A stretch of DNA of 64,000 nucleotides from Methylocystis sp. H62. Its GTDB lineage: Bacteria > Pseudomonadota > Alphaproteobacteria > Rhizobiales > Beijerinckiaceae. Location: positions 434,001 to 498,000 of the forward strand of contig NZ_JADNQZ010000058.1 in the NCBI RefSeq assembly GCF_015709515.1. The letters are read 5' to 3'. The position numbers and the translations under genes were made by a program. Below are positions 8,728-16,877 of this stretch, piece by piece; the first letter of the stretch is position 1; the number at the start of each line of letters is the position of its first letter. Under the pieces are notes generated by a model. It was not told where the DNA came from. It saw nothing but the letters and a program-made list of their open reading frames with translations, and searched no databases.

Positions 8728-10404
8728 TCACATATTCGGATAGTTCGGTCCGCCGCCGCCCTCCGGCGGAACCCAGGTGATGTTCTGCGCCGGGTCCTTG
8801 ATGTCGCACGTCTTGCAGTGCACGCAATTCTGCGCGTTGATCACAAAGCGCGGATCGCGTTGCGTCGCCTCATCGGCATAGACGACTTCGTAGACGCCCG
8901 CGGGGCAATAGAGTCGCGCCGGCTCGCCGTAGATCGGGAGATTGCGCGCGATCGGAATCGCGGGATCGGCAAGTTTCAGATGAACCGGCTGATCCTCCTC
9001 ATGATTGGTGTTCGAGACAAATACCGACGACAGCTTGTCGAAGACGAGTTTGCTTGCGCGTTTCGGGTAGACGATCGGCGTGACTTCCGAGAGCGGCTTT
9101 AAGGTCTCGTAATCGGCCTTGCCGTGCTTGAGCGTGCCAAAGAAGGAAAAGCCGAACAGCTCATTCGTCCACATGTCGAGGCCAAAGAGCGGCGCGCCGA
9201 CATAGGTGCCGTATTTCGACCAGAGCGGCTTGACGTTGCGCACCGGCTTTAGGTCGCGGCCGATCTCCGAGGCCCGCCAGGCGGCGTCATAGGCGTCCAC
9301 CGAGTCATGGGCGCGGCCTTCGCCGATCGCCGCCGCGATATGATCGGCGCAAAGAATGCCCGAAACAATGGCGTTGTGGGACCCTTTGATGCGCGGCACG
9401 TTCATGAAGCCTGCGGCGCAGCCGACCAGCGCGCCGCCCGGCATGACGAGCTTTGGCACGCTCTGCCACCCGCCTTCCGTCAGCGCGCGCGCGCCATAGG
9501 AAAGACGTTCGCCGCCTTCGAGCGTCGGCGCGATCATCGGATGCGTCTTGAAGCGCTGAAATTCGTCGAAGGGGGAGAGAGTCGGATTTGAATAGTTGAG
9601 ATGCACGACGAAACCGATCGACACGAGATCGTCGTCGAAATGATAGAGGAAAGAGCCGCCGCCGGTGTCGGCCGCAAGCGGCCAGCCGAAGGAATGCTGC
9701 ACAAGTCCATCCTTGTGCTTCTCCTTCGGAATGCGCCAAAGCTCCTTGAAGCCAATGCCGAATTTCTGCGGCTCGCTGTTGGCGCAAAGGTCGTATTTCG
9801 CCAGCAACTGCTTGGTGAGCGAACCGCGCGCGCCTTCGGCGAAGATCGTATATTTGCCTTTGAGCTCCATCCCGCGGGTGAAGCTGTCCTTGGGTTTGCC
9901 GTCGCGTCCCACGCCCATGTCGCCGGTCGCGACGCCGACGACTTCGCCCTTGTCGCCGTAAAGCACTTCGGCGCCGGCGAAACCGGGATAGATTTCGACG
10001 CCAAGGTTTTCCGCTTCCGACGCGAGAAAGCGGACAACATTGCTCAGCGAGCCGATGAAATTGCCGTGATTGTTCATCAGCCGCGGCATCAACATATTAG
10101 GAATGCGAATGCTGGCTTTTTCCGACAGCAACAGGAAATGGTCTTCATGCACTTTCGTCTTCAGCGGCGCGTCGTCGCGCGTGCGCCACTCCGGCAGAAG
10201 CCGGTCGAGGCCGATCGGATCAATGACCGCGCCGGAGAGAATATGCGCGCCGGGCTCGGAGCCCTTCTCGATGACCACGACGGAGAGATCCGGCGCAACT
10301 TGCTTCAAGCGAATCGCCGCGGCGAGGCCAGCCGGGCCCGCGCCGACCACGACCGCGTCATATTCCATAGATTCGCGTGGCGGCAGCTCCGTATCTTCAG
10401 CCAT
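8728..10404 (-). CDS. Electron transfer flavoprotein-ubiquinone oxidoreductase
   Basis: A 558-residue ETF-QO, a monotopic inner-membrane flavoprotein that passes electrons from ETF to ubiquinone during acyl-CoA and dimethylglycine-type oxidations. The FAD-binding motif VVVGAGPAGLAAAIRLKQ is near residue 20. The C-terminal part holds the [4Fe-4S] ligands in CPAGVYE and CVHCKTCDIKDP. I start at ATG 10404 (MAEDTELPP) with AAAGGG upstream; the TTG two codons earlier is not needed. No ETF alpha/beta genes are nearby, but an acyl-CoA dehydrogenase occurs at 53270-55009. Confidence 0.96.
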   Translation of the reverse strand: MAEDTELPPRESMEYDAVVVGAGPAGLAAAIRLKQVAPDLSVVVIEKGSEPGAHILSGAVIDPIGLDRLLPEWRTRDDAPLKTKVHEDHFLLLSEKASIRIPNMLMPRLMNNHGNFIGSLSNVVRFLASEAENLGVEIYPGFAGAEVLYGDKGEVVGVATGDMGVGRDGKPKDSFTRGMELKGKYTIFAEGARGSLTKQLLAKYDLCANSEPQKFGIGFKELWRIPKEKHKDGLVQHSFGWPLAADTGGGSFLYHFDDDLVSIGFVVHLNYSNPTLSPFDEFQRFKTHPMIAPTLEGGERLSYGARALTEGGWQSVPKLVMPGGALVGCAAGFMNVPRIKGSHNAIVSGILCADHIAAAIGEGRAHDSVDAYDAAWRASEIGRDLKPVRNVKPLWSKYGTYVGAPLFGLDMWTNELFGFSFFGTLKHGKADYETLKPLSEVTPIVYPKRASKLVFDKLSSVFVSNTNHEEDQPVHLKLADPAIPIARNLPIYGEPARLYCPAGVYEVVYADEATQRDPRFVINAQNCVHCKTCDIKDPAQNITWVPPEGGGGPNYPNM

Positions 10405-10580
10405 TTTCAATCCCTTTTGCCTTTTCTTGGAGGCATTCTAGCCTTTTTGCCGGCGCCGCGGCAAAAGGAGTTGCGCCTTCGGGAGGGGCTTTGTTGGAGG
10501 CGCCCTCGCGGCGAGGTTCGTCGCGCGGCGGGGAAGGTGCATAATCCGGCCATGCTCGATCCGTTCTACGCCCCCGCCGC

Positions 10581-11570
10581 ATGAAGCGTCTCGCGGTCTT
10601 CATCGCGCTGGCGCTCCTCGCCGTCGTCGTTTGGCGCGTCGCCTATCGTCCGGCGACTCCCGCCGATATCTTTCTGGGCTATGTCGAAGGAGAGATGCTC
10701 TACATCGGCCCTTACGAGACCGAGAGGGTCTCGAGCCTTGCGGTTTCGGCCGGCGCCCAGGTCAAAAAGGGCGATCCGCTGTTCACGATGTCGACGACGC
10801 TTCTCGATCGCGTGCGCGACGAGTCCTCGGCGCGCCTCGCCCAACTTGAGGCGCAAGTCCAAAATCTGCAGGCGGCGATCAATCGGCCCGAGCAGATCGC
10901 CGTTCTACAGGCCGCGCTGGAGCGCGCCGAGGCCGCTCTCCAGTTGTCCCGCGCGGATTATGACCGGCAGCGAAAGCTCTACGCCGAAGGCCATGTCGCG
11001 AAGGCCGCGCTCGATCGGGCGGAGATGGCCCGCGCCCGCGATGAGGCCAGCGTGAAAGAAGCGCGCCGGCAAGTCGAGGCGGGGCGCATGGCGAGCCGTT
11101 CGCAGGAGATCGACGCCGCGGAAGCAAGCTTGAAGCAGGCGCGCGCGCAACTCGACGCGCTGAACATCCGCATCAAGCGCCAGAGCGTGGTCGCGCCCGC
11201 GGACGGCGTCGTGCAAGACGTTTTTTTCCGCCCCGGCGAGATCGTCAACGCTGGTCAGCCGGTCATTGCGCTATTGCCGCCCGAGAATCGCAAAGTGCGC
11301 TTCTTTGTTTCCGAGCCGGAGCTGCCGAAGATCTCGCTGGGCGAACGCATGCGCGTCACTTGCGACGGCTGCGCCGATGATCTCTTTGGGCGCGTCAGCT
11401 TTATCGCCAGCCGGCAGGAATATACGCCCCCCGTGATCTTCAGCGACAAGGAGCGCGCCAAACTCGTTTTCAAGGCGGAAGCGCGCCTGGAAGGCGCGGC
11501 GCGCGCGCTGCCCCTTGGCATGCCGGTCGCCGTCAGGCCGGCGCCCGAGCCGACGGGAACGGCGCAATGA
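10581..11570 (+). CDS. HlyD-family membrane fusion protein of an ABC exporter
   Basis: A 329-residue periplasmic adaptor anchored by one N-terminal helix (about 4-20). It has a long alpha-hairpin rich in Ala/Arg/Glu (about 75-205) and a lipoyl/barrel half containing VVAPADGVVQDVFFRPGEIV. The arrangement matches YbhG-type adaptors. It overlaps the ATPase gene by 4 bp (ATGA), so it is translationally coupled to it. No Shine-Dalgarno stands out. A 10-codon frame at 10552-10584 (MLDPFYAPAA) overlaps the start by ATGA and could be a coupling leader, but this is speculative. The substrate is unknown. Confidence 0.88.
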   Translation: MKRLAVFIALALLAVVVWRVAYRPATPADIFLGYVEGEMLYIGPYETERVSSLAVSAGAQVKKGDPLFTMSTTLLDRVRDESSARLAQLEAQVQNLQAAINRPEQIAVLQAALERAEAALQLSRADYDRQRKLYAEGHVAKAALDRAEMARARDEASVKEARRQVEAGRMASRSQEIDAAEASLKQARAQLDALNIRIKRQSVVAPADGVVQDVFFRPGEIVNAGQPVIALLPPENRKVRFFVSEPELPKISLGERMRVTCDGCADDLFGRVSFIASRQEYTPPVIFSDKERAKLVFKAEARLEGAARALPLGMPVAVRPAPEPTGTAQ

Positions 11571-12496
11571 GCGTCGACAGCGACATCGCGATCGACGTGC
11601 GCGGGCTGACCAAATACTTCGGCGCCAAAAAGGTCGTCGACAATTTCACGCTGCAGGTGGCCCGCGGTCACATCCAGGGCTTTCTCGGCCCGAACGGCAG
11701 CGGCAAGACGACGACGATCCGCATGCTCTGCGGCCTGCTGACGCCCGATTCGGGCGAGGGCGAATGTCTTGGCTACGACATTCGCCGCCAGCAGGAGGAG
11801 ATCAAGCGCTATGTCGGCTACATGACGCAGGGCTTTTCGCTCTATCGCGATCTCACCATTCGCGAAAATCTGGAATTCGTGGCGCGGGTCTACGGTCTCG
11901 AAGCGCCGGAGGACGCGGCTCAAGCGGCGCTGGAGCGCCTGGGGCTCGTCGCGCGCGCCGATCAGCTCGCCGGCGAACTGTCCGGCGGCTGGAAGCAGCG
12001 GCTGGCGCTTGGCGCCTGCATTCTGCCCGGCCCATCGCTGCTCCTCCTCGACGAGCCGACCGCCGGCGTCGACCCCAAGGCGCGCCGCGACTTCTGGGAC
12101 GAGATCCATCATCTGGCGACGCAGGGCTTAACGGTGCTCGTTTCGACGCACTACATGGACGAAGCGGAGCGCTGTCACCGGATCGCCTATATCGCCAATG
12201 GGCGGCTGCTCGCTTCGGGCACGATTCCGGAGATTATCGCCGGCGCGAATCTCTCGACTTGGGTGGTGACGGGCGAGGGCCTCGATCTGCTCAGCAGCCA
12301 ATTGAAACGTCAACCCGGCGTGGACATGGTTGCGCGCTTCGGCTCGGCGCTGCACGTCGGCGGGCGCGATGAAGCGGCGATGGCGCGCGTCGCGGATCGC
12401 TATAGCGCCGAGGGCGTTCATCGTTGGAGACGCGACGAGCCATCGCTCGAAGATGTGTTCATTGATTTGATGACTCGCGCTGGAGCCGACCGGTGA
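11567..12496 (+). CDS. ABC transporter ATP-binding protein (ABC-2 export type)
   Basis: A 309-residue cytoplasmic ATPase of the drug/lipid-export (CcmA/YbhF-like) class. Visible are Walker A GPNGSGKTTT (about 43-52), the Q-loop in YMTQGFSLY, signature LSGGWKQRL, Walker B LLLLDEPT and the H-loop STHYMDEAE. One nucleotide-binding domain is present, unlike E. coli YbhF, which has two. The C-terminal 80 residues are the regulatory extension common to this class. The start overlaps the adaptor stop and the end overlaps the permease start by 4 bp. Confidence 0.93.
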   Translation: MSVDSDIAIDVRGLTKYFGAKKVVDNFTLQVARGHIQGFLGPNGSGKTTTIRMLCGLLTPDSGEGECLGYDIRRQQEEIKRYVGYMTQGFSLYRDLTIRENLEFVARVYGLEAPEDAAQAALERLGLVARADQLAGELSGGWKQRLALGACILPGPSLLLLDEPTAGVDPKARRDFWDEIHHLATQGLTVLVSTHYMDEAERCHRIAYIANGRLLASGTIPEIIAGANLSTWVVTGEGLDLLSSQLKRQPGVDMVARFGSALHVGGRDEAAMARVADRYSAEGVHRWRRDEPSLEDVFIDLMTRAGADR

Positions 12497-13680
12497 GCAC
12501 GCAGGAAGGCCTGCCGAGCGTCGTCCCCCGTCCGGCGCGACGCGGCGCGCTCGCCCAGTCCTGGCAGCGTTTCGTCGCGATGTTCGTCAAGGAGTTCATT
12601 CAGCTTCGGCGCGACCGGCCGACCTTCGCGATGATCGTCGGCATTCCAATCATTCAGCTGATGCTCTTTGGATATGCGATCAACACCGATCCCAAACATC
12701 TGCCGACGGCCGTGCTGACAGGCGATGATAGCCCGATCGCGCGCGCGCTGATCGGCGCCTTGCGCGCCACCGATTATTTCAACATCAAATATGTCGCGCG
12801 CGGCGAGGCCGACGCCGACAAATTGATCCTCTCGAACAAGGTGCAGTTCGTCATTCAAATTCCGCCCGATTTCTCTCGCCAGCTCGTCCGCGGCGAAAAA
12901 CCGGGACTGCTTCTCATCGCCGACGCCACGGACCCGACGGCGACCTCGGGCGCGGTCGCCGCCGCGCTCGGCGCCGCGACTCAGGCGCTCGACCGTGAAC
13001 TGACCGGACCGCTGGCGTCGCTTGCGCAGAATGCGCCGCCTTACGAGATCCGCGTGCACCGGCGCTACAATCCCGCGGGAGAGACGCGGCGCAATATCGT
13101 GCCCGGACTGATCGGCACGATTCTCACCATGACGATGCTGATGTATACGGCGATGTCGGTGACCCGCGAAATCGAGCGGGGAACGATGGAGGCCTTGCTC
13201 GCCATGCCGGTGCGCCCGGTCGAGATCATGCTCGGCAAGATCGCGCCCTATGTCGTCGTCGGCGCCGTGCAGATGTCGACGATCCTGATCGTCGCCTCCT
13301 TGTTGTTTCAGGTGCCGGTGGTCGGCTCGCTCTTTACGCTCAGCGCGCTGACTCTGCTTTTTATCGTCGCAAATCTGTCGGTGGGCTACACTTTCTCGAC
13401 GGTCGCGGTAAATCAGCTGCAGGCGATGCAGATGACGTTCTTCTTTTTTCTGCCGAGCATGCTTCTGTCGGGCTTCCTTTTTCCTTTTTACGGGATGCCC
13501 ATCTGGGCGCAATATACGGGTGAGGCGCTGCCGCTCACCCATTATCTGCGCATTGTGCGCTCGGTGATGTTGAAGGGCTCTAACTTCGGCGATCTCGCCG
13601 TCGACGCCGGCGCGCTTGCGGCCTTCACGCTTGTTGCGATGAGCGTCGCGGTGATGCGCTTCCGGCAGACGCTCGACTGA
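12493..13680 (+). CDS. ABC-2 type permease
   Basis: A 395-residue integral membrane protein with a GTG start that overlaps the ATPase stop (GTGA). One TM helix near residues 38-58 is followed by a large extracytoplasmic domain (about 60-210). Then come about five TM helices including TILTMTMLMYTAMSV and MTFFFFLPSMLLSGFLFPFY. This is the YbhR/YbhS topology. With the two preceding genes it completes an adaptor-ATPase-permease exporter, which would need an outer-membrane TolC-type channel from elsewhere. Confidence 0.92.
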   Translation: MSTQEGLPSVVPRPARRGALAQSWQRFVAMFVKEFIQLRRDRPTFAMIVGIPIIQLMLFGYAINTDPKHLPTAVLTGDDSPIARALIGALRATDYFNIKYVARGEADADKLILSNKVQFVIQIPPDFSRQLVRGEKPGLLLIADATDPTATSGAVAAALGAATQALDRELTGPLASLAQNAPPYEIRVHRRYNPAGETRRNIVPGLIGTILTMTMLMYTAMSVTREIERGTMEALLAMPVRPVEIMLGKIAPYVVVGAVQMSTILIVASLLFQVPVVGSLFTLSALTLLFIVANLSVGYTFSTVAVNQLQAMQMTFFFFLPSMLLSGFLFPFYGMPIWAQYTGEALPLTHYLRIVRSVMLKGSNFGDLAVDAGALAAFTLVAMSVAVMRFRQTLD

Positions 13681-13729
13681 CGTTGACGGCCCAATTTTCG
13701 GCGGCTTAACATTGGCGTGGAGACAAACA

Positions 13730-13933
13730 ATGTCGGAAATGCAAGACGCGGAAACGCGATTCAACATCATCATGAAAATCGCCGCCGTCGCCGCGGTGCT
13801 GCTGACCGCCTATTACATTTGGTCCTTCTTCGTCAGCAGTCGCTATGAGGCGCTCTGCGGCGCCTCCTATTGGGAGCTCGACAAAAAGCAAGTCGACGCC
13901 TGCGTCGATCGGAAGAAGGAACTCGAAAAGTAG
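13730..13933 (+). CDS. 67-residue single-TM protein
   Basis: A small protein with a hydrophobic segment IAAVAAVLLTAYYIWSFF after a charged 16-residue head, then a tail with two cysteines (LCGASYW and DACVDRKKELEK). I start at ATG 13730, nine bases after GGAGA; the frame is open from 13712. It lies 49 bp downstream of the export permease and may be the last gene of that operon. The tail cysteines could pair if periplasmic. No family is recognised. Confidence 0.6.
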   Translation: MSEMQDAETRFNIIMKIAAVAAVLLTAYYIWSFFVSSRYEALCGASYWELDKKQVDACVDRKKELEK

Positions 13934-13959
13934 AGCATGTCCGCGTCGCGCGTCGCTTT

Positions 13960-14916
13960 CTAGAAAAGAAAGGCGAGGCTCTGCGCAAAAAAGCCTGCGA
14001 ACAGCAACAGACCGGCGTCGCGATTTGAGCGGAACAGGCGCAGAGCGGTGATGGGCGCCACATCTTGTCGGGTCTGCGCGGTCTGCCAAGCGAGATGCGT
14101 CGCATAGGCGGCGATTCCGGCATAGGCGAGCCATCCGCCGCCCGCCAGAAAAACGGCGAAGGCGGCGCATGCGGCGGACGCGGCGTAGAGCGCGCCAACC
14201 GCCAATTGCACGCGCGGACCAAACAATCTCGCCGTGGAGCGCACGCCGACGATCGCGTCGTCACGCATGTCCTGAAGCGCGTAAATCGTGTCGAAGCCGA
14301 TCGTCCATGAGATCGCCGCCGCATAGAGAAAAAGCGCCGGCGCGCCGAGTGCGCCCGTGCAGGCCGTCCAGCCGAGCAGCGCGCCATAGGCGAAGGCTAA
14401 TCCGAGGATCGCCTGCGGCCAGGACGTGAAGCGCTTGGCGAAGGGATAAATCAGCACGATCAGCGGAGATATCAGCCCAAGCGCGATCGTCAGCCCATTG
14501 AACGACAATAGCACCGCGAGCCCAACGAGGCATTGGGCGACGAGGAAGCGCATCGCCGCCGCAGGCGTCGCGCGCCCGCTCGCGAGCGGTCGTAGACGCG
14601 TGCGCTCGACTTTGGCGTCGATCTCGCGATCAACGTAATCATTATAGGTCGAGCCCGCGCCGCGCATGGCGACGGCGCCGATAAAGAACAGCGCAAGATG
14701 CAAAAGATTCGGCGCTTCGCGCAGCGACGCGGAGGCGAGCGCGCTGGATTCCCAGCAGGGAAGCAGCAGCAGCCACCAGCCGATGGGCCGATCGAGACGC
14801 GCAAGCTGGATGTAAGGCAGGAAGGCTGGCGGCGCGCGGCGCAGTAACGGATGATCCGCGATTGCGTCGGGCAGCGCGGTCGCTGCCGCCGAATCGCCGC
14901 TTCGCCTTATGCTCAC
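13960..14916 (-). CDS. ubiA: 4-hydroxybenzoate polyprenyltransferase
   Basis: A 318-residue UbiA prenyltransferase that joins the polyprenyl chain to 4-hydroxybenzoate in ubiquinone synthesis, in the inner membrane. The first aspartate-rich motif is NDYVDREID (with RTRLRPLASG after it) and the second is DTIYALQDMRDD. About eight TM helices are visible. The start is GTG 14916, five bp after the stop of the upstream minus-strand gene, suggesting co-transcription. The next genes on the other strand, rsmE and beyond it gshA, form a neighbourhood I remember from other Hyphomicrobiales. Confidence 0.95.
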   Translation of the reverse strand: MSIRRSGDSAAATALPDAIADHPLLRRAPPAFLPYIQLARLDRPIGWWLLLLPCWESSALASASLREAPNLLHLALFFIGAVAMRGAGSTYNDYVDREIDAKVERTRLRPLASGRATPAAAMRFLVAQCLVGLAVLLSFNGLTIALGLISPLIVLIYPFAKRFTSWPQAILGLAFAYGALLGWTACTGALGAPALFLYAAAISWTIGFDTIYALQDMRDDAIVGVRSTARLFGPRVQLAVGALYAASAACAAFAVFLAGGGWLAYAGIAAYATHLAWQTAQTRQDVAPITALRLFRSNRDAGLLLFAGFFAQSLAFLF

Positions 14917-14920
14917 AGGC

Positions 14921-15385
14921 TCACAGCGGTCCGGCAGGCAATTTTGGCGGCGCCATCATGCCGCCGCCGCCCCCAGCCGCCGCTTGATCGCGCATCTCTT
15001 TCATCTTCGCTGCGGCCGCGCAGGCCTGCGACGCGAAGCCCTGAGTCTTGGCGCGCGCTTCCTTGAAGCCGTCGGCGACATTGTCAGGAATGTTGCACCA
15101 TTCCTTGTTTTTGGTGATGTAATTCATCATCTCGGTCTCGATGGCGACGAGACGTTTCGCTGCGGGGCAGGCGGCTTCGGGATCCATCTTGCCCTTGCCA
15201 GCCTTTCCGAGCGTGTTGAGCGCCTCGATTCCCGACATGCGCTTCTCGGTAAGCTTCTTGAAGTCTTCCTGACAGGCTTGCGCATGCGCGCCGGTCGAGG
15301 CGAGCAGCATCGCAAACAGCGAAAGTCGCGCGACAGCGCGAGAAATATCGACAGCGCCGATAATCATATGTCTTGGTCCGCTCAT
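14921..15385 (-). CDS. Secreted small protein of unknown function
   Basis: A 154-residue protein with a signal peptide ending around STGAHAQA. The mature part has four cysteines (CQEDF, ACPAAK, WCNIP, QACAAA) with spacing compatible with two disulfides, and a Gly-rich end (AGGGGGMMAPP). It is probably periplasmic. No family is recognised. The start could also be ATG 15367, which gives a shorter signal peptide. It is just upstream of ubiA in the same direction. Confidence 0.65.
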   Translation of the reverse strand: MSGPRHMIIGAVDISRAVARLSLFAMLLASTGAHAQACQEDFKKLTEKRMSGIEALNTLGKAGKGKMDPEAACPAAKRLVAIETEMMNYITKNKEWCNIPDNVADGFKEARAKTQGFASQACAAAAKMKEMRDQAAAGGGGGMMAPPKLPAGPL

Positions 15386-15507
15386 CAGGCTAGCAGCATT
15401 ACCAGCAGGCTTGCCGGCGACGCAAGTTTTGGCGAACCTGCACGCAACAAAGCGGCGGCTTCATGGCGAGCGCGCCCTGCGCTCGCGTCTCCGCTTGGGA
15501 AGTCATT

Positions 15508-16278
15508 GTGTCAGCTTACGATTTTTCTGCGCAGCGCTTGTTCGTTCGTGACGATCTCGCGCCGGATGTCGAACTCGCGCCTTCAGCTGAGGCGGCGAAC
15601 TATCTGCTCAATGTCCTGCGCATGCGGGAGGGCGCCGCGATCCATGTCTTCAATGGCCGCGACGGCGAATTTCGCGCGACGCTCGCGAACGTCTCGCGAC
15701 GCTCCGCAAGATTGCGCGTCGGCGAGCGACTGCGCCCCCAGACCATACGCGCCGACCTCGATTATTGTTTCGCTCCTCTAAAGCAGGCGCGGCTCGACTA
15801 CATGGCGCAGAAGGCCACCGAGATGGGCGCCGGCCGTCTCCTGCCAGTGATAACGCGCCGAACGCAGGTGCGCCGGCTCAATTCGGGGCGGCTCGAGTCC
15901 AATGTCATCGAGGCCGCCGAGCAATGCGGCGTGCTGGCCGTGCCCGAAGTCGCAGCCGCCGTCGAACTCCAAGATTTTACAGCGCGTTGGCCGGCGCGGC
16001 GGCTCTTGGTTTTTTGCGACGAACACGCCGCGCTCGCCAATCCATTGGACGCGCTCCACGGCCGCACGGCGCGCGAGGGCGTGAGCGTGCTCATTGGACC
16101 GGAAGGCGGCTTCGATGACGCCGAACGCGCCGCCATCGCCGGCCTGCCGAACGTCGCGCGGCTTTCGCTCGGACCGCGCGTGTTGCGCGCGGACACCGCC
16201 GCCGTCGCGGCTCTGGCGATCGTGCAGGCAGCAATCGGCGATTGGGTCGCGGACGGCCGCCGTCTAAACGAAAAATAA
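15508..16278 (+). CDS. rsmE: 16S rRNA (uracil1498-N3)-methyltransferase
   Basis: A SPOUT-class methyltransferase that methylates U1498 of 16S rRNA. The N-terminal PUA-like part contains AANYLLNVLRMREG. The knotted C-terminal domain has LIGPEGGFDDAE and LSLGPRVLRADTA, the AdoMet-binding signatures of RsmE. I favour GTG 15508 (256 residues, with GGGAAG a few bases upstream), because the conserved start SAYDFSAQRLFVRDD follows directly. ATG 15463 would add 15 residues without family similarity. It is divergent from the ubiA pair. Confidence 0.92.
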   Translation: MSAYDFSAQRLFVRDDLAPDVELAPSAEAANYLLNVLRMREGAAIHVFNGRDGEFRATLANVSRRSARLRVGERLRPQTIRADLDYCFAPLKQARLDYMAQKATEMGAGRLLPVITRRTQVRRLNSGRLESNVIEAAEQCGVLAVPEVAAAVELQDFTARWPARRLLVFCDEHAALANPLDALHGRTAREGVSVLIGPEGGFDDAERAAIAGLPNVARLSLGPRVLRADTAAVAALAIVQAAIGDWVADGRRLNEK

Positions 16279-16523
16279 ATAAATAGAAAATAAAGCGTAA
16301 TTCTCACACGGCGCCGACAGGTTTCGCCTGTGAGCGTCCAAGACACGATCCTGCCACGATGTTTGGCTCTAGTTGGATTGCAGCGCCGGGATGCGCCGCT
16401 CGAAGGCGAGGAGGTTCTCGTCGCCGCCAGCGCGTTCACGGCGTATCGAGACACTGTCGGGATCGCAAGGCTCCTGAAATCTCGCGCGACGCGCGCGAAC
16501 TTTCGGAAATGAGGCCCTAACTC

Positions 16524-16850
16524 ATGACCCTAGACAACATCAGCCGCAGCGACCGTCTTCTGCCGGCAGGCTTTTTCGGCGTCATCGCGCTGACGGCCAT
16601 CGCCGTTTCGCCGGCGCATGCCGATAATGTCAGCCAATGCGCGCGATATGGCGCCGATTATGTCGCCGTCGCGGGGTCAAACGGTTGTGTTCGGCTCGGC
16701 GGCCACGTCCGCGTCTCTATGCCTCGCACCCCCGTCGCCCCATTGGGTTACACGGATATGCGTCGTGGTGACGGCATGCAGCACGCTGCTGCGCGCTCCT
16801 CGCTGCCGCCGATGGCGCCCTTCGGGCTGCACGACCTCTTCCCGCGCTAA
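16524..16850 (+). CDS. Short secreted protein with porin-like N-terminal motif
   Basis: A 108-residue protein with a signal peptide (LLPAGFFGVIALTAIAVSPA then HA). After cleavage comes CARYGADYVAVAGSNGCVRL followed by GGHVRV. The pattern Cys-x-x-Tyr-Gly ... Gly-x-x-x-Cys-x-x-x-Gly-Gly-x-Val-Arg is the mature N-terminus of alphaproteobacterial Omp2b/Omp2a-type porins, where the cysteines pair. Here the protein stops about 50 residues later, so no barrel is possible. It may be an independent mini-protein reusing this module or the remnant of a porin. A 27-bp gap separates it from the convergent gshA stop. Confidence 0.65.
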   Translation: MTLDNISRSDRLLPAGFFGVIALTAIAVSPAHADNVSQCARYGADYVAVAGSNGCVRLGGHVRVSMPRTPVAPLGYTDMRRGDGMQHAAARSSLPPMAPFGLHDLFPR

Positions 16851-16877
16851 CCCGCGCGTCGGCGCCGGCCCCCGATA

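Noticed and set aside
12418..13773. 451-codon minus-strand frame over the ABC permease
   Set aside because: Composition rich in Arg/His/Asp is typical of an antisense shadow, and the sense frame encodes a clear ABC-2 permease overlapping its operon partner.
16330..16512. 60-codon frame between rsmE and the porin-like mini-protein
   Set aside because: No support beyond being open.
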